Of a stretch of DNA of 15,484 nt, positions 1-6,349 are shown one piece after another. Every line of letters begins with the position of its first letter. Position 1 is the first letter of the stretch. The DNA comes from Candidatus Heimdallarchaeota archaeon (GTDB lineage: Archaea > Asgardarchaeota > Heimdallarchaeia > Heimdallarchaeales > Kariarchaeaceae). The position numbers and the translations under genes were made by a program. The notes under the pieces are model-generated. The model saw nothing but the letters and a program-made list of their open reading frames with translations. It was not told the origin of the DNA and did no database searches. The stretch lies in the NCBI GenBank assembly GCA_021399405.1, contig JAAFKL010000326.1:1-15484 (forward strand), written 5' to 3'.

Positions 1-124
1 ATATATGCCACTTTCAAAGGAATGGTTATTAAATTAGAGCGCCACAGAGCTAATTAAGCATGTACACGAGTGATCCGTAAACGAAGAGGATCATCTACAG
101 TTTTAATCATCCCCATACAGATAG

Positions 125-135
125 ATTATATAATT
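125..135 (+). promoter_or_regulatory. Candidate TATA box of the radA-like gene
   Basis: An AT-only stretch reading ATTATATAATT is centred about 39 nt before the ATG at 169. An archaeal TATA box normally sits about 25-27 nt before the transcription start, which would give a leader of roughly 12-15 nt here. A purine-rich GAGAGA at 155-160 could serve as a weak ribosome-binding site. The call rests only on composition and position. Confidence 0.35.
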
Positions 136-168
136 TGAAAGGATAACAAGAACAGAGAGAAACTGGTA

Positions 169-1206
169 ATGCCTTCAAAAAATAATATGTTTGAGAAGTA
201 TGTTCAATCACAAGCAGAGAATATTGAACATGTAGAGTTGGAAAAGGAGACTGAAACTGACCATCAGCCGGAAGATAGCAAATCATCCAACAAAATTAAA
301 TCAGACAGAAATTCGACTGTGGAAAAACTCGAAAATCAAATTGAAGTATCAACAAACGACCAGGACAATCCCGATACAGAGCAAAAAATAGCTACATCAA
401 AAACAATCAGTTTTGAGTTTCAGACTGCAGCAAAATTGCTTGAATCCAGAAATAATATGGTCAGAATACCTACTGGATGCAAAGCTTTTGACAAGATAAT
501 CGGAGGAGGTATTGAGCCCTGCAGTATAACCGAATTTTATGGTGCATATACGACAGGCAAGACGCAAATGTCAATGCAGTTGGCATTCAACACAGCATTA
601 CCTGTAAAATTAGGTGGATTGGGAGGGTATGTCGTATATATAGATAGTGAAGGATCATTCAGACCTGAACGGATTACCCAAATGGCTAATGAAAGAGATG
701 TGGAACCAAGGATAATACTTGATAAAATTCTAATTGGGAGAGCTCATAATTCAGATATCCAAATGAAACTTGTTGATGATGTGTTAGGATTGGCTGATGA
801 GAGAGATATCAAATTAGTAATTGTCGATAGTTTAACATCAGCGTTTCGTGCAGAGTATATTGGTAAAGGAGCTTTGATGGAGCGACAACAAAAATTGAGC
901 CAACACATGCGTCAATTATCGAAAGTTGCAGATCTTTTGGGTATCGCAGTGGTGATTACAAATCAAGTTTCTGCAGTAATAGATGGCTTTGAAAATACAG
1001 TTGTTCCAGTTGGAGGAAATATAATTGCACATGGTTCAACCCATCGTATACACTTCAAAAAATCACCAAAACGTCAACAAATCCGGATAGCAAACCTAGT
1101 AGCGAGTCCATCCTACCCCGATGATAGTGCTGCTTTTGAAATTACACAAGCAGGGATTCAAGATATAAATTTCAAGAGTTTTATTCCCAGTGGTGAAAAA
1201 AACTGA
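169..1206 (+). CDS. radA: RadA/Rad51-family recombinase lacking the N-terminal HhH domain
   Basis: RecA-superfamily ATPase predicted to form filaments on single-stranded DNA and catalyse strand exchange. The core spans about residues 80-335. It has Walker A G125-T132 (GAYTTGKT), Walker B LVIVD at 216-220, a Rad51-like segment FRAEY at 226-230, ITNQV at 263-267, and a C-terminal GGNIIAH segment at 282-288 as in RadA/Rad51. An FxxA oligomerisation motif (F84-A87) precedes the core, as in true RadA. The first ~78 residues are hydrophilic and rich in Glu, Asp, Lys and Ser, look disordered, and replace the usual helix-hairpin-helix DNA-binding domain. An in-frame TGA at 136-138 rules out a longer in-frame N-terminus. 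The retained FxxA and full-length core argue against RadB, which is much shorter. It may be the main recombinase or a RadA paralog; another copy elsewhere in the genome would settle this. Confidence 0.88.
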   Translation: MPSKNNMFEKYVQSQAENIEHVELEKETETDHQPEDSKSSNKIKSDRNSTVEKLENQIEVSTNDQDNPDTEQKIATSKTISFEFQTAAKLLESRNNMVRIPTGCKAFDKIIGGGIEPCSITEFYGAYTTGKTQMSMQLAFNTALPVKLGGLGGYVVYIDSEGSFRPERITQMANERDVEPRIILDKILIGRAHNSDIQMKLVDDVLGLADERDIKLVIVDSLTSAFRAEYIGKGALMERQQKLSQHMRQLSKVADLLGIAVVITNQVSAVIDGFENTVVPVGGNIIAHGSTHRIHFKKSPKRQQIRIANLVASPSYPDDSAAFEITQAGIQDINFKSFIPSGEKN

Positions 1207-1225
1207 AGTTCAAAAGAAGAATTAA

Positions 1226-1237
1226 TACCTATAGGTA
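1226..1237. promoter_or_regulatory. 12-bp perfect palindrome before the kinase gene
   Basis: TACCTATAGGTA is a perfect palindrome in the 49-nt gap between the recombinase and kinase genes, 18 nt before the kinase ATG. It could be an operator or simply chance: a window this size should contain a few perfect 12-bp palindromes. Confidence 0.2.
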
Positions 1238-1255
1238 AAATTATTTGATTGAAGA

Positions 1256-1870
1256 ATGTCGACTTTTATCCTTGCGGTTTCTGGACCCACAAATGCAGGA
1301 AAATCATATTTTACTGATAGACTGAAAATACATGCCCTTGAAAAAGGAATAAAAGTAAGTTCAATTTCTACAGACGAATTTTATCGTGATCTCAGTCACT
1401 TAAGCATGGATGAGCGGAACAAAGTTAATTATGATCACCCAGACTCAATAGATGAGAAGGAATTTATTGTTGCTTTGGAAGATATATCCAAAGGTCTAGA
1501 AGTTGAGATTCCGATCTATGATTTTTCGATCCATAATCGAACTGGAAATAAACGGAAAATAGACAATGTAGATCTTCTGATTGTAGAAGGTATATTCACT
1601 TGCACATTTAACCAAGCAGATGCTCTGTACTCACTGAGAATTTACATTGATATGGATGATGACGTGAGAGTTATTCGAAGAATTCAGAGAGATATGGAGG
1701 ATAGAGGCCGTTCACTTGACTCTGTAATAAATCAATATATGAACACGGTGAAACCAACTCAATTTGATTTTGTACAACGCGATAAAAAGAAAGTAGATAT
1801 TGTATTGAAAGGTAATCGTGATCACAGCATCATAATAGATATGATTGTGTCTTTTGTTAAGAATAAATAG
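1256..1870 (+). CDS. udk: Uridine kinase-like P-loop kinase
   Basis: Predicted soluble kinase of the uridine/cytidine kinase and phosphoribulokinase superfamily, probably phosphorylating uridine or cytidine in pyrimidine salvage. It has Walker A G10-S17 (GPTNAGKS), D40-E41-F42-Y43 (DSFY in typical family members), NYDHPD at 58-63, PIYDF at 86-90, VEGI at 110-113, a lid with paired arginines R141-R142, RGR near 150-152, and VKP at 165-167. These motifs match uridine kinase in order and spacing, and 204 residues is close to the usual ~210. The nucleotide loop reads GPTNAGKS rather than the more common GGSxSGKT, so substrate preference is uncertain and a related kinase activity is possible. The gene starts 49 nt after the recombinase stop and may be cotranscribed with it. 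It converges on the glutamine synthetase gene with a 40-nt gap. Confidence 0.82.
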   Translation: MSTFILAVSGPTNAGKSYFTDRLKIHALEKGIKVSSISTDEFYRDLSHLSMDERNKVNYDHPDSIDEKEFIVALEDISKGLEVEIPIYDFSIHNRTGNKRKIDNVDLLIVEGIFTCTFNQADALYSLRIYIDMDDDVRVIRRIQRDMEDRGRSLDSVINQYMNTVKPTQFDFVQRDKKKVDIVLKGNRDHSIIIDMIVSFVKNK

Positions 1871-1910
1871 ATTTTGAAACCAAGCCCAAATGATCTATAA
1901 TCAAATTAAC

Positions 1911-3257
1911 CTATAATCTTGAAAAATAAGTTTCTATCTCCCAATTGCTAACAGAGATATTGTAAGATTCCCATTCGCGTTTCTTAGCTTCAAGATAAAC
2001 ATCAAAAATATGAGTACCCAAGGCTTCTTTTGCAATCTCACTCTTCTCCATTTCTTCAGCAGCCTCTTTTAAGGTACCTGGAAGTGTTTCTAAGTTTTTA
2101 TGTTTTAGATAAGTATTCCCTAGGGTAGCAGGAGGTGGTATTTTTTTATTCTTTATTCCGTCAAGTCCAGATAAAGCCATGGCAGAAAACGCCAGATAGG
2201 GATTGGCAGCGGGATCAGGACATCTAAGTTCCACCCTTGTTGCTTTGTTTTCAGTGCCTACTTTTGCCCTGGGAATTCTTACAAGTGCGGAGCGGTTCTT
2301 TGGACCCCAACAAACGTACACCGGCGCTTCATAACCAATTACAAGTCGTTTGTAAGAATTAACAGTGGGCGAGAGAATTGCGGAAATCCCTTTGATATTA
2401 TCAAGAATTCCTGCAATGTATTGTCTTGCAGTCTCAGAAAGAAAATATTCACCATCAGGATCATAAAATACATTTTCCCCAGCTTCATTTCTCAAAGATT
2501 GATGTGTATGCATACCAGATCCATTTTCTCCGGAGATCGGTTTTGGCATAAAAGAAGCATAAACATTGTTTCGAGCAGCAGCTTGTTTTAATGCAAATTT
2601 ATATATTTGAACAGAGTCTGCCATTTCTAAAGCATTTTTGTAAGTAAAATTAATTTCATGTTGACCTGCTGCAACTTCATGATGGGCCATTTCTACATCT
2701 AGGATGCCATGAACTGCTTCAATAACTGAGTCACGCAACGCTTCACCACCATCAAATGGAGCTAGATCAAAATACCCTCCAGTATCAGTGGGTTCCAACA
2801 ATGGTTTTCCCTTGGAATCACGATGAAATAAGAAGAATTCTATTTCTGGTGCTGCATCCATCTCGAATCCTGCTTGTTTTACTTTTTTCAATGTATTTTG
2901 AAGAGCATATCGCGGATCACCTTCGAATGGCTTTCCGTCTGGATGTAAAATATTACAGATCATGTTCCCTGTTTGGGATGTTCCCGAATTCCAGGGTAAA
3001 ACATACCAGGTCGATGGATCGGGTTGTAGCAACATATCCGATTCGTCAATACGCATAAATCCCTTGATGGAAGACCCATCAAACCATACACCATCAATCA
3101 GTACTTCTTCCAGTCTACTTGAGGGAATTGTTGTTTGCTTTAAAGCTCCGAAAATATCAGTAAATTGCAGAGATAGGCTTTTGATATTTAACTCATCAAC
3201 TTGTTGAAAAATGTGATCCTTGGTTACGACCATGTGATATTGTATATAATTCACCAT
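1911..3257 (-). CDS. glnA: Glutamine synthetase, type I-alpha
   Basis: ATP-dependent amidation of glutamate to glutamine, the main ammonium-assimilation step; GSI enzymes are cytoplasmic dodecamers. The N-terminal beta-grasp domain holds DGSSIKGF (60-67). The catalytic domain has metal ligands E138 and E140 in PEIEFF, E194 and E201 around GQHEINF, H250 in NGSGMHTH, and E343 in RVELR. NSYKRL (300-305), flap E310 and NRSALVRIP (321-329) are also present. The region around 385-395 lacks the tyrosine adenylylation motif of GSI-beta, and the length (448) fits the shorter alpha subtype. R69 in GFMRIDESDM corresponds to the arginine linked to feedback control in Bacillus GS. The start is uncertain: Met9 (ATG at 3231-3233) begins a protein equally consistent with family N-termini, and neither start has a clear Shine-Dalgarno. 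The gene is divergent from a regulator-like operon. Confidence 0.95.
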   Translation of the reverse strand: MVNYIQYHMVVTKDHIFQQVDELNIKSLSLQFTDIFGALKQTTIPSSRLEEVLIDGVWFDGSSIKGFMRIDESDMLLQPDPSTWYVLPWNSGTSQTGNMICNILHPDGKPFEGDPRYALQNTLKKVKQAGFEMDAAPEIEFFLFHRDSKGKPLLEPTDTGGYFDLAPFDGGEALRDSVIEAVHGILDVEMAHHEVAAGQHEINFTYKNALEMADSVQIYKFALKQAAARNNVYASFMPKPISGENGSGMHTHQSLRNEAGENVFYDPDGEYFLSETARQYIAGILDNIKGISAILSPTVNSYKRLVIGYEAPVYVCWGPKNRSALVRIPRAKVGTENKATRVELRCPDPAANPYLAFSAMALSGLDGIKNKKIPPPATLGNTYLKHKNLETLPGTLKEAAEEMEKSEIAKEALGTHIFDVYLEAKKREWESYNISVSNWEIETYFSRL

Positions 3258-3330
3258 AGGTTAAATAGCTTAGGATTTTCTTCGAAAATATTTCATGAAT
3301 GATCAAAATCATACTGCATTTTGACAAATC

Positions 3331-3349
3331 AACAAGAATATTTCTTGTT
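3331..3349. promoter_or_regulatory. 8-3-8 inverted repeat, operator candidate
   Basis: AACAAGAA-TAT-TTCTTGTT: perfect 8-bp arms separated by 3 nt, the geometry of a site for a dimeric DNA-binding protein. It lies 74 nt upstream of the glnA start at 3257 and about 165 nt upstream of the preferred start of the divergent operon, so it could act on either. A smaller inverted repeat, ATGAT-4-ATCAT, lies nearby at 3299-3312. No T-run follows, so a terminator is unlikely. Confidence 0.4.
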
Positions 3350-3376
3350 AGAAAATTATAAACTTATTTTTATGAC

Positions 3377-3511
3377 TGCGCACTTATCTACAAATACACA
3401 CATATATGCGCATGCAAATATATTGCAAAATCACATCGTAAAACAAAATAATAATGCAATTAAAATATACGCATGCGCTTATATTTATAATTCAATATAT
3501 CTGCGCATGCA
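3377..3511. repeat. Cluster of GCGCATGC elements upstream of the regulator operon
   Basis: GCGCATGC occurs directly at 3408-3415 and 3503-3510 (both within TGCGCATGCA at 3407-3416 and 3502-3511) and inverted at 3471-3478. A partial TGCGCA lies at 3377-3382. AT-rich flanks resembling ATAT surround the three full copies. Offsets from the first full copy are about -30, +63 and +95 nt, close to 3, 6 and 9 turns of B-DNA, so the sites face the same side of the helix. The inverted copy lies immediately upstream of the TATA-like box at 3479-3490, and the last copy ends just before the preferred ATG at 3513. The pattern is seen directly; the reading as operators is inference. Confidence 0.55.
3479..3490 (+). 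promoter_or_regulatory. TATA box for the regulator-like operon
   Basis: TTATATTTATAA is centred about 28 nt before the ATG at 3513. This is the spacing expected for a leaderless archaeal mRNA starting at or next to that ATG. GCGCATGC elements lie directly on both sides. It supports 3513 as the true start of the following gene. Confidence 0.5.
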
Positions 3512-3512
3512 T

Positions 3513-3962
3513 ATGGGACGAAGAGCAATAGGCAGGAAGTATGCAAAACACATAAGCATACAGGTTAAAGAAGAGCATAATGATGATCTGAAATTTCTGG
3601 CTCAAAAATTAAACAAAAGTAGTTCACTCCCAAATTCCAAAAAATGGACTATCCGAGATATCGTATTGACATTATTATATGCTCAGTACAACAATTCGTC
3701 CAGTTGGTACACAACAAATCATTTTGAATCACTCAGTGATGCAAGATTGAATAATATTCGAAATGAAATCCGATCTCTAGATAGTGAACAAATTAGGTCA
3801 AAAGACAAAGAGCCAGAGAAAATAACCGAAGCAACGGAACAAGTGAAAATCAAAAAAATACCTGCTAAACAACCGACTCTACAAATTAAATTAGATCCTG
3901 ATTATGAGAGCTATGTTAATAGAATTCGTTCAATACAACAGGAGGAGAAAGAATTAGAATGA
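3513..3962 (+). CDS. Small basic protein with ribbon-helix-helix-like N-terminus
   Basis: Unrecognised protein of 149 residues. From the chosen start it has a basic N-terminus (RR and GRKY within residues 3-10), a predicted strand at 13-20 (HISIQVKE), a helix at about 23-34, a loop, and a second helix at about 46-59 (TIRDIVLTLLYAQY). This strand-helix-helix order resembles the ribbon-helix-helix DNA-binding fold, although the loop between helices is longer than usual. A charged, low-complexity linker (about 88-120) and a Glu/Gln-rich tail follow. The reading frame is open back to a TTG at 3321, but those 64 codons contain the repeated GCGCATGC elements and a TATA-like box and encode a composition unlike a folded protein. 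The ATG at 3513, 28 nt after the TATA centre, is therefore preferred; the ATG at 3507 is the alternative. The stop overlaps the next gene's start (ATGA), so the two are probably made together. Function is inferred from fold-like pattern only. Confidence 0.6.
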   Translation: MGRRAIGRKYAKHISIQVKEEHNDDLKFLAQKLNKSSSLPNSKKWTIRDIVLTLLYAQYNNSSSWYTTNHFESLSDARLNNIRNEIRSLDSEQIRSKDKEPEKITEATEQVKIKKIPAKQPTLQIKLDPDYESYVNRIRSIQQEEKELE

Positions 3963-4855
3963 CCACTTTAACCGAAACTCAATTTGTATCAAGATACCTA
4001 ACCAATTTCTTTGCTGAAGCAACTGAAGAGGAAATTACTGGAGTTATATCAGAAATTAATCCTGCAATTATTCAGGTAATGAGTACACTAATTGAGCATG
4101 ATGTGTCAATTAAGGAAATAGTTGAAACAACCTCATTGCAGATCCAAAAATTAGAGACTCAGGTAACTACGAAAGACAATCAAATCAAGATTTTAAAGCA
4201 GGAACTATCGAAACAAAGCACGCCATCAATCACCCAAGAGCCTATATTAGAGGAGGAAACCAATCTAGTCAAAATGGAACAATTAAAAATACTAAGATCT
4301 GCCACGTATAATGCAAGATTATATTTGATCTTCCAGGAGATTTGCAGAAGATACAGAGTTGTTAATGATCCTGTTTCTTTGCGAAGAGTGCATCGTGAAA
4401 TGGGGCAAGTTAGAATGATACATGCGTTTAATCCTAGTACCCGGTCTCCTCGCGAATCTCATTTAACCCAACTAATTAACCTCCTTTTTGGTATTAAGAA
4501 ATTCGGGAGGGAATTGACGGCGACCCCGACAGAATTGGGGTTGGAGATTTATGATCTAGGTTTAGAGTATTATTCAGAAGAAAAAACAGAGATTAGGTTT
4601 AAGGCCTTGAAACAGAATGGAGAGCTATCCTCGACAAAATTAAAATTATTGAAGACTATATGTTCCAGCCCCACACCGGTAAACAACACTTCCAAGCATA
4701 AAATTAATCTAGCACAGATGTGTGGAATTCACAAAGACAATATTTCCAAATATTTGGTAGATCTAGTAAAATTAGGGTTTCTTGAAAGATATCCAACAGA
4801 ATTGGTTAATAACAGATTTACATTTCGATGTTGCGTGCGACAATATTTAATGTGA
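3959..4855 (+). CDS. Unrecognised coiled-coil protein with tandem winged-helix-like regions
   Basis: No family recognised for this 298-residue protein. After an N-terminal helical segment (about 1-50) there is a coiled-coil-like stretch at 53-86, likely for dimerisation, then an acidic linker (about 90-105). Residues 118-205 read like a winged helix-turn-helix: helices at 120-132, 139-148 and 167-180, then a wing and a final helix resembling the end of MarR-like domains (TPTELGLEIYDLG, 189-201). A second such region occupies about 222-295, with recognition-helix-like sequence at 250-267 (LAQMCGIHKDNISKYLVD) and the typical continuation LVKLGFLER (269-277). No enzymatic motif or membrane segment is visible. 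It starts within the stop of the preceding gene (ATGA) and its last 9 nt overlap the 3' end of the opposing PLP-enzyme gene. A sequence-specific DNA-binding role together with its partner is the simplest inference. Confidence 0.6.
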   Translation: MTTLTETQFVSRYLTNFFAEATEEEITGVISEINPAIIQVMSTLIEHDVSIKEIVETTSLQIQKLETQVTTKDNQIKILKQELSKQSTPSITQEPILEEETNLVKMEQLKILRSATYNARLYLIFQEICRRYRVVNDPVSLRRVHREMGQVRMIHAFNPSTRSPRESHLTQLINLLFGIKKFGRELTATPTELGLEIYDLGLEYYSEEKTEIRFKALKQNGELSSTKLKLLKTICSSPTPVNNTSKHKINLAQMCGIHKDNISKYLVDLVKLGFLERYPTELVNNRFTFRCCVRQYLM

Positions 4856-6148
4856 TTTTGCTATTTGTTCCACAACATCAAGGAAATGATCTACTTCTTC
4901 TCTAGTATTATAAATCCCAATAGATGCTCTAACTGCACCTGGTCTTTTAGATTCTTTTCCCTCGATTACTTGCATCTGATAAAGTAAATCTTCATCATCA
5001 AGAACATTAAGCAATCGTAAAAGGTATGGATGAGCGCAAAAACAACCGTTTCGGGTAGCAATCCCACCAATTTTATCAAGATCGTGTGAAACATTGGCGT
5101 GATAATAATCTTTGATATTGAATGTCACAACTCCTAGTTTGTCTTTTGCTGGAATATCACCATAAACAGTAATACCTTCAATATCATTTAGACCTTTCAT
5201 CATTACATCTAATAGTTCTATTTCATGCTCTCGAATCCTATCAATTCCAATATCTTGTAAAAACTGAACCGATTCGCCAAAAGCGATTGAACCTGCTATG
5301 TTAGGTGTCCCAAATGTGTGTCGATCCGGCCCCTTTAGAAAGAAGGAGGCATCTTCTGTTACCAGCGACACTGTCCCTCCACTAGGAAGATATGGCGGTG
5401 CTTCATCAAAAATTTCTGTATCACCCAGTAAAAATGAAGCTCCAAAAGGAGAGTATGTTTTATGTCCTGCAGCTGCAACAAAATCTAAATGTTCAGGATG
5501 ATCAATAGGTTTGACTTCCAATTTATAATGTGCCAATCTTTGTGCAGCATCAACTAATATTTTAGCACCAGCATCGTGTGCCATTCTTGCCATTTTATGA
5601 ATAGGAGGCATGTAGCCGGTTACATTCGAGCCAGCTGAAACCGCAACTAGCTTGATGTTTTCACTTTCAAGCTTTTTCTCGTAGTCATCTAGATCTAACA
5701 TCCCGTTCTCAAGAATACCAATATGAGCAGTTGGACCCCTACCGCGGTGAGGTAAATCATTGGAATGGTGCTCAATAAGAGTTGACAACACTTTTCCCTC
5801 TTTTTCGGCAAATAAATGTGAAGCCAAATCCAAAGAACTTGTGGTATTTGATGAAAATACTGTCTGATACCCACTATTTGCAAGATCATTAATTCCCAGA
5901 TATTTTGCAATGGTATGTGGTACTTCTTCAAAATGCTCAGTAGAAAGACATGATAATCGGTGTTCGCCACGATGGATATTGGCGTAACTGGTTTCCATTA
6001 CTTCGACATATTTATCCAGTACAGGTTTTGGAGCATGTGTACTAGCGGCATGATCCATATATACTAATGGTAGTGGTTCGCTTTTTTCATCATGTCGAAT
6101 AATGGTTTTAGTGATTGGGAATAAATCACGAATTGTTTTGAAGTCCAT
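4847..6148 (-). CDS. Class V PLP-dependent aminotransferase, cysteine desulfurase-like
   Basis: Fold-type I PLP enzyme of the NifS/SufS/CsdA group (COG0520-like), which typically removes sulfur from cysteine, or selenium from selenocysteine, for cofactor assembly. Visible features are YMDHAAST near the N-terminus (30-37), IEHHSND (125-131; the His pair contributes the PLP-stacking residue), D200 and Q203 in LVDAAQ, and the Schiff-base lysine K230 in AAGHKTYSPFG. Also present are GTPNIAG (280-286) and a C-terminal arginine in GAVRASIG (404-411). The Cys loop reads RNGCFCAHP (366-374), giving two candidate persulfide cysteines, C369 and C371, where SufS has one. The 433 residues fit the family (400-430). 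No scaffold or suf genes are adjacent, so the physiological acceptor is unknown and a desulfurase, selenocysteine lyase or related transaminase remains possible. The upstream TATA box suggests an independent, perhaps leaderless, transcript. Confidence 0.82.
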   Translation of the reverse strand: MDFKTIRDLFPITKTIIRHDEKSEPLPLVYMDHAASTHAPKPVLDKYVEVMETSYANIHRGEHRLSCLSTEHFEEVPHTIAKYLGINDLANSGYQTVFSSNTTSSLDLASHLFAEKEGKVLSTLIEHHSNDLPHRGRGPTAHIGILENGMLDLDDYEKKLESENIKLVAVSAGSNVTGYMPPIHKMARMAHDAGAKILVDAAQRLAHYKLEVKPIDHPEHLDFVAAAGHKTYSPFGASFLLGDTEIFDEAPPYLPSGGTVSLVTEDASFFLKGPDRHTFGTPNIAGSIAFGESVQFLQDIGIDRIREHEIELLDVMMKGLNDIEGITVYGDIPAKDKLGVVTFNIKDYYHANVSHDLDKIGGIATRNGCFCAHPYLLRLLNVLDDEDLLYQMQVIEGKESKRPGAVRASIGIYNTREEVDHFLDVVEQIAKSH

Positions 6149-6170
6149 CTAATCATAAGTTCCAATGTTA

Positions 6171-6181
6171 CTAAATATAAG
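6171..6181 (-). promoter_or_regulatory. TATA box of the PLP-enzyme gene
   Basis: On the minus strand the sequence reads CTTATATTTAG, centred about 28 nt upstream of the ATG at 6148. The position matches leaderless archaeal transcription, and the sequence shares TTATATTTA with the candidate TATA box at 3479-3490. Confidence 0.5.
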
Positions 6182-6238
6182 TATAGAAAATGCTTAGAAA
6201 ATATATCAAATATTTTTAACTTTGACCCCTAAACTACA

Positions 6239-6256
6239 TGAAATAGTATTATTTCA
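6239..6256. promoter_or_regulatory. 7-4-7 inverted repeat in the divergent promoter region
   Basis: TGAAATA-GTAT-TATTTCA forms a perfect inverted repeat near the middle of the 201-nt region between the divergent PLP-enzyme and transporter genes. It could be an operator shared by both. It is AT-rich, so chance occurrence is a real alternative. Confidence 0.25.
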
Positions 6257-6303
6257 ACATCCCATTATTTGAATCCAAACTTCATTTATCCTACCATAAA
6301 AGC

Positions 6304-6313
6304 ATTAAATAGA
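6304..6313 (+). promoter_or_regulatory. Possible TATA box of the transporter gene
   Basis: ATTAAATAGA is centred about 41 nt upstream of the ATG at 6350, giving a predicted leader of about 15 nt. An AGGG at 6339-6342, 7 nt before the ATG, could act as a weak Shine-Dalgarno. The matches are modest. Confidence 0.3.
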
Positions 6314-6349
6314 ATTTGCGAGAAAATATTAGGTTATTAGGGATATCTC

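Noticed and set aside
1..57. Short open stretch of 18 codons from the window start to a TAA at 55-57, possibly the end of an upstream gene
   Set aside because: Too short to recognise or to distinguish from chance; no conserved motif is visible.
2756..3207. Two plus-strand reading frames of 100 and 81 codons
   Set aside because: Both lie entirely opposite the well-supported glutamine synthetase gene and have no recognisable protein features.
3321..3512. N-terminal extension of the RHH-like protein starting at a TTG at 3321
   Set aside because: These 64 codons cover the GCGCATGC elements and a TATA-like box, their composition is unlike the rest of the protein, and an ATG lies at the expected distance from the TATA box. 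They are treated as non-coding.
5298..5970. Reading frames of 67 (plus) and 91 (minus) codons
   Set aside because: Out-of-frame shadows of the class V PLP-enzyme gene with no motifs of their own.
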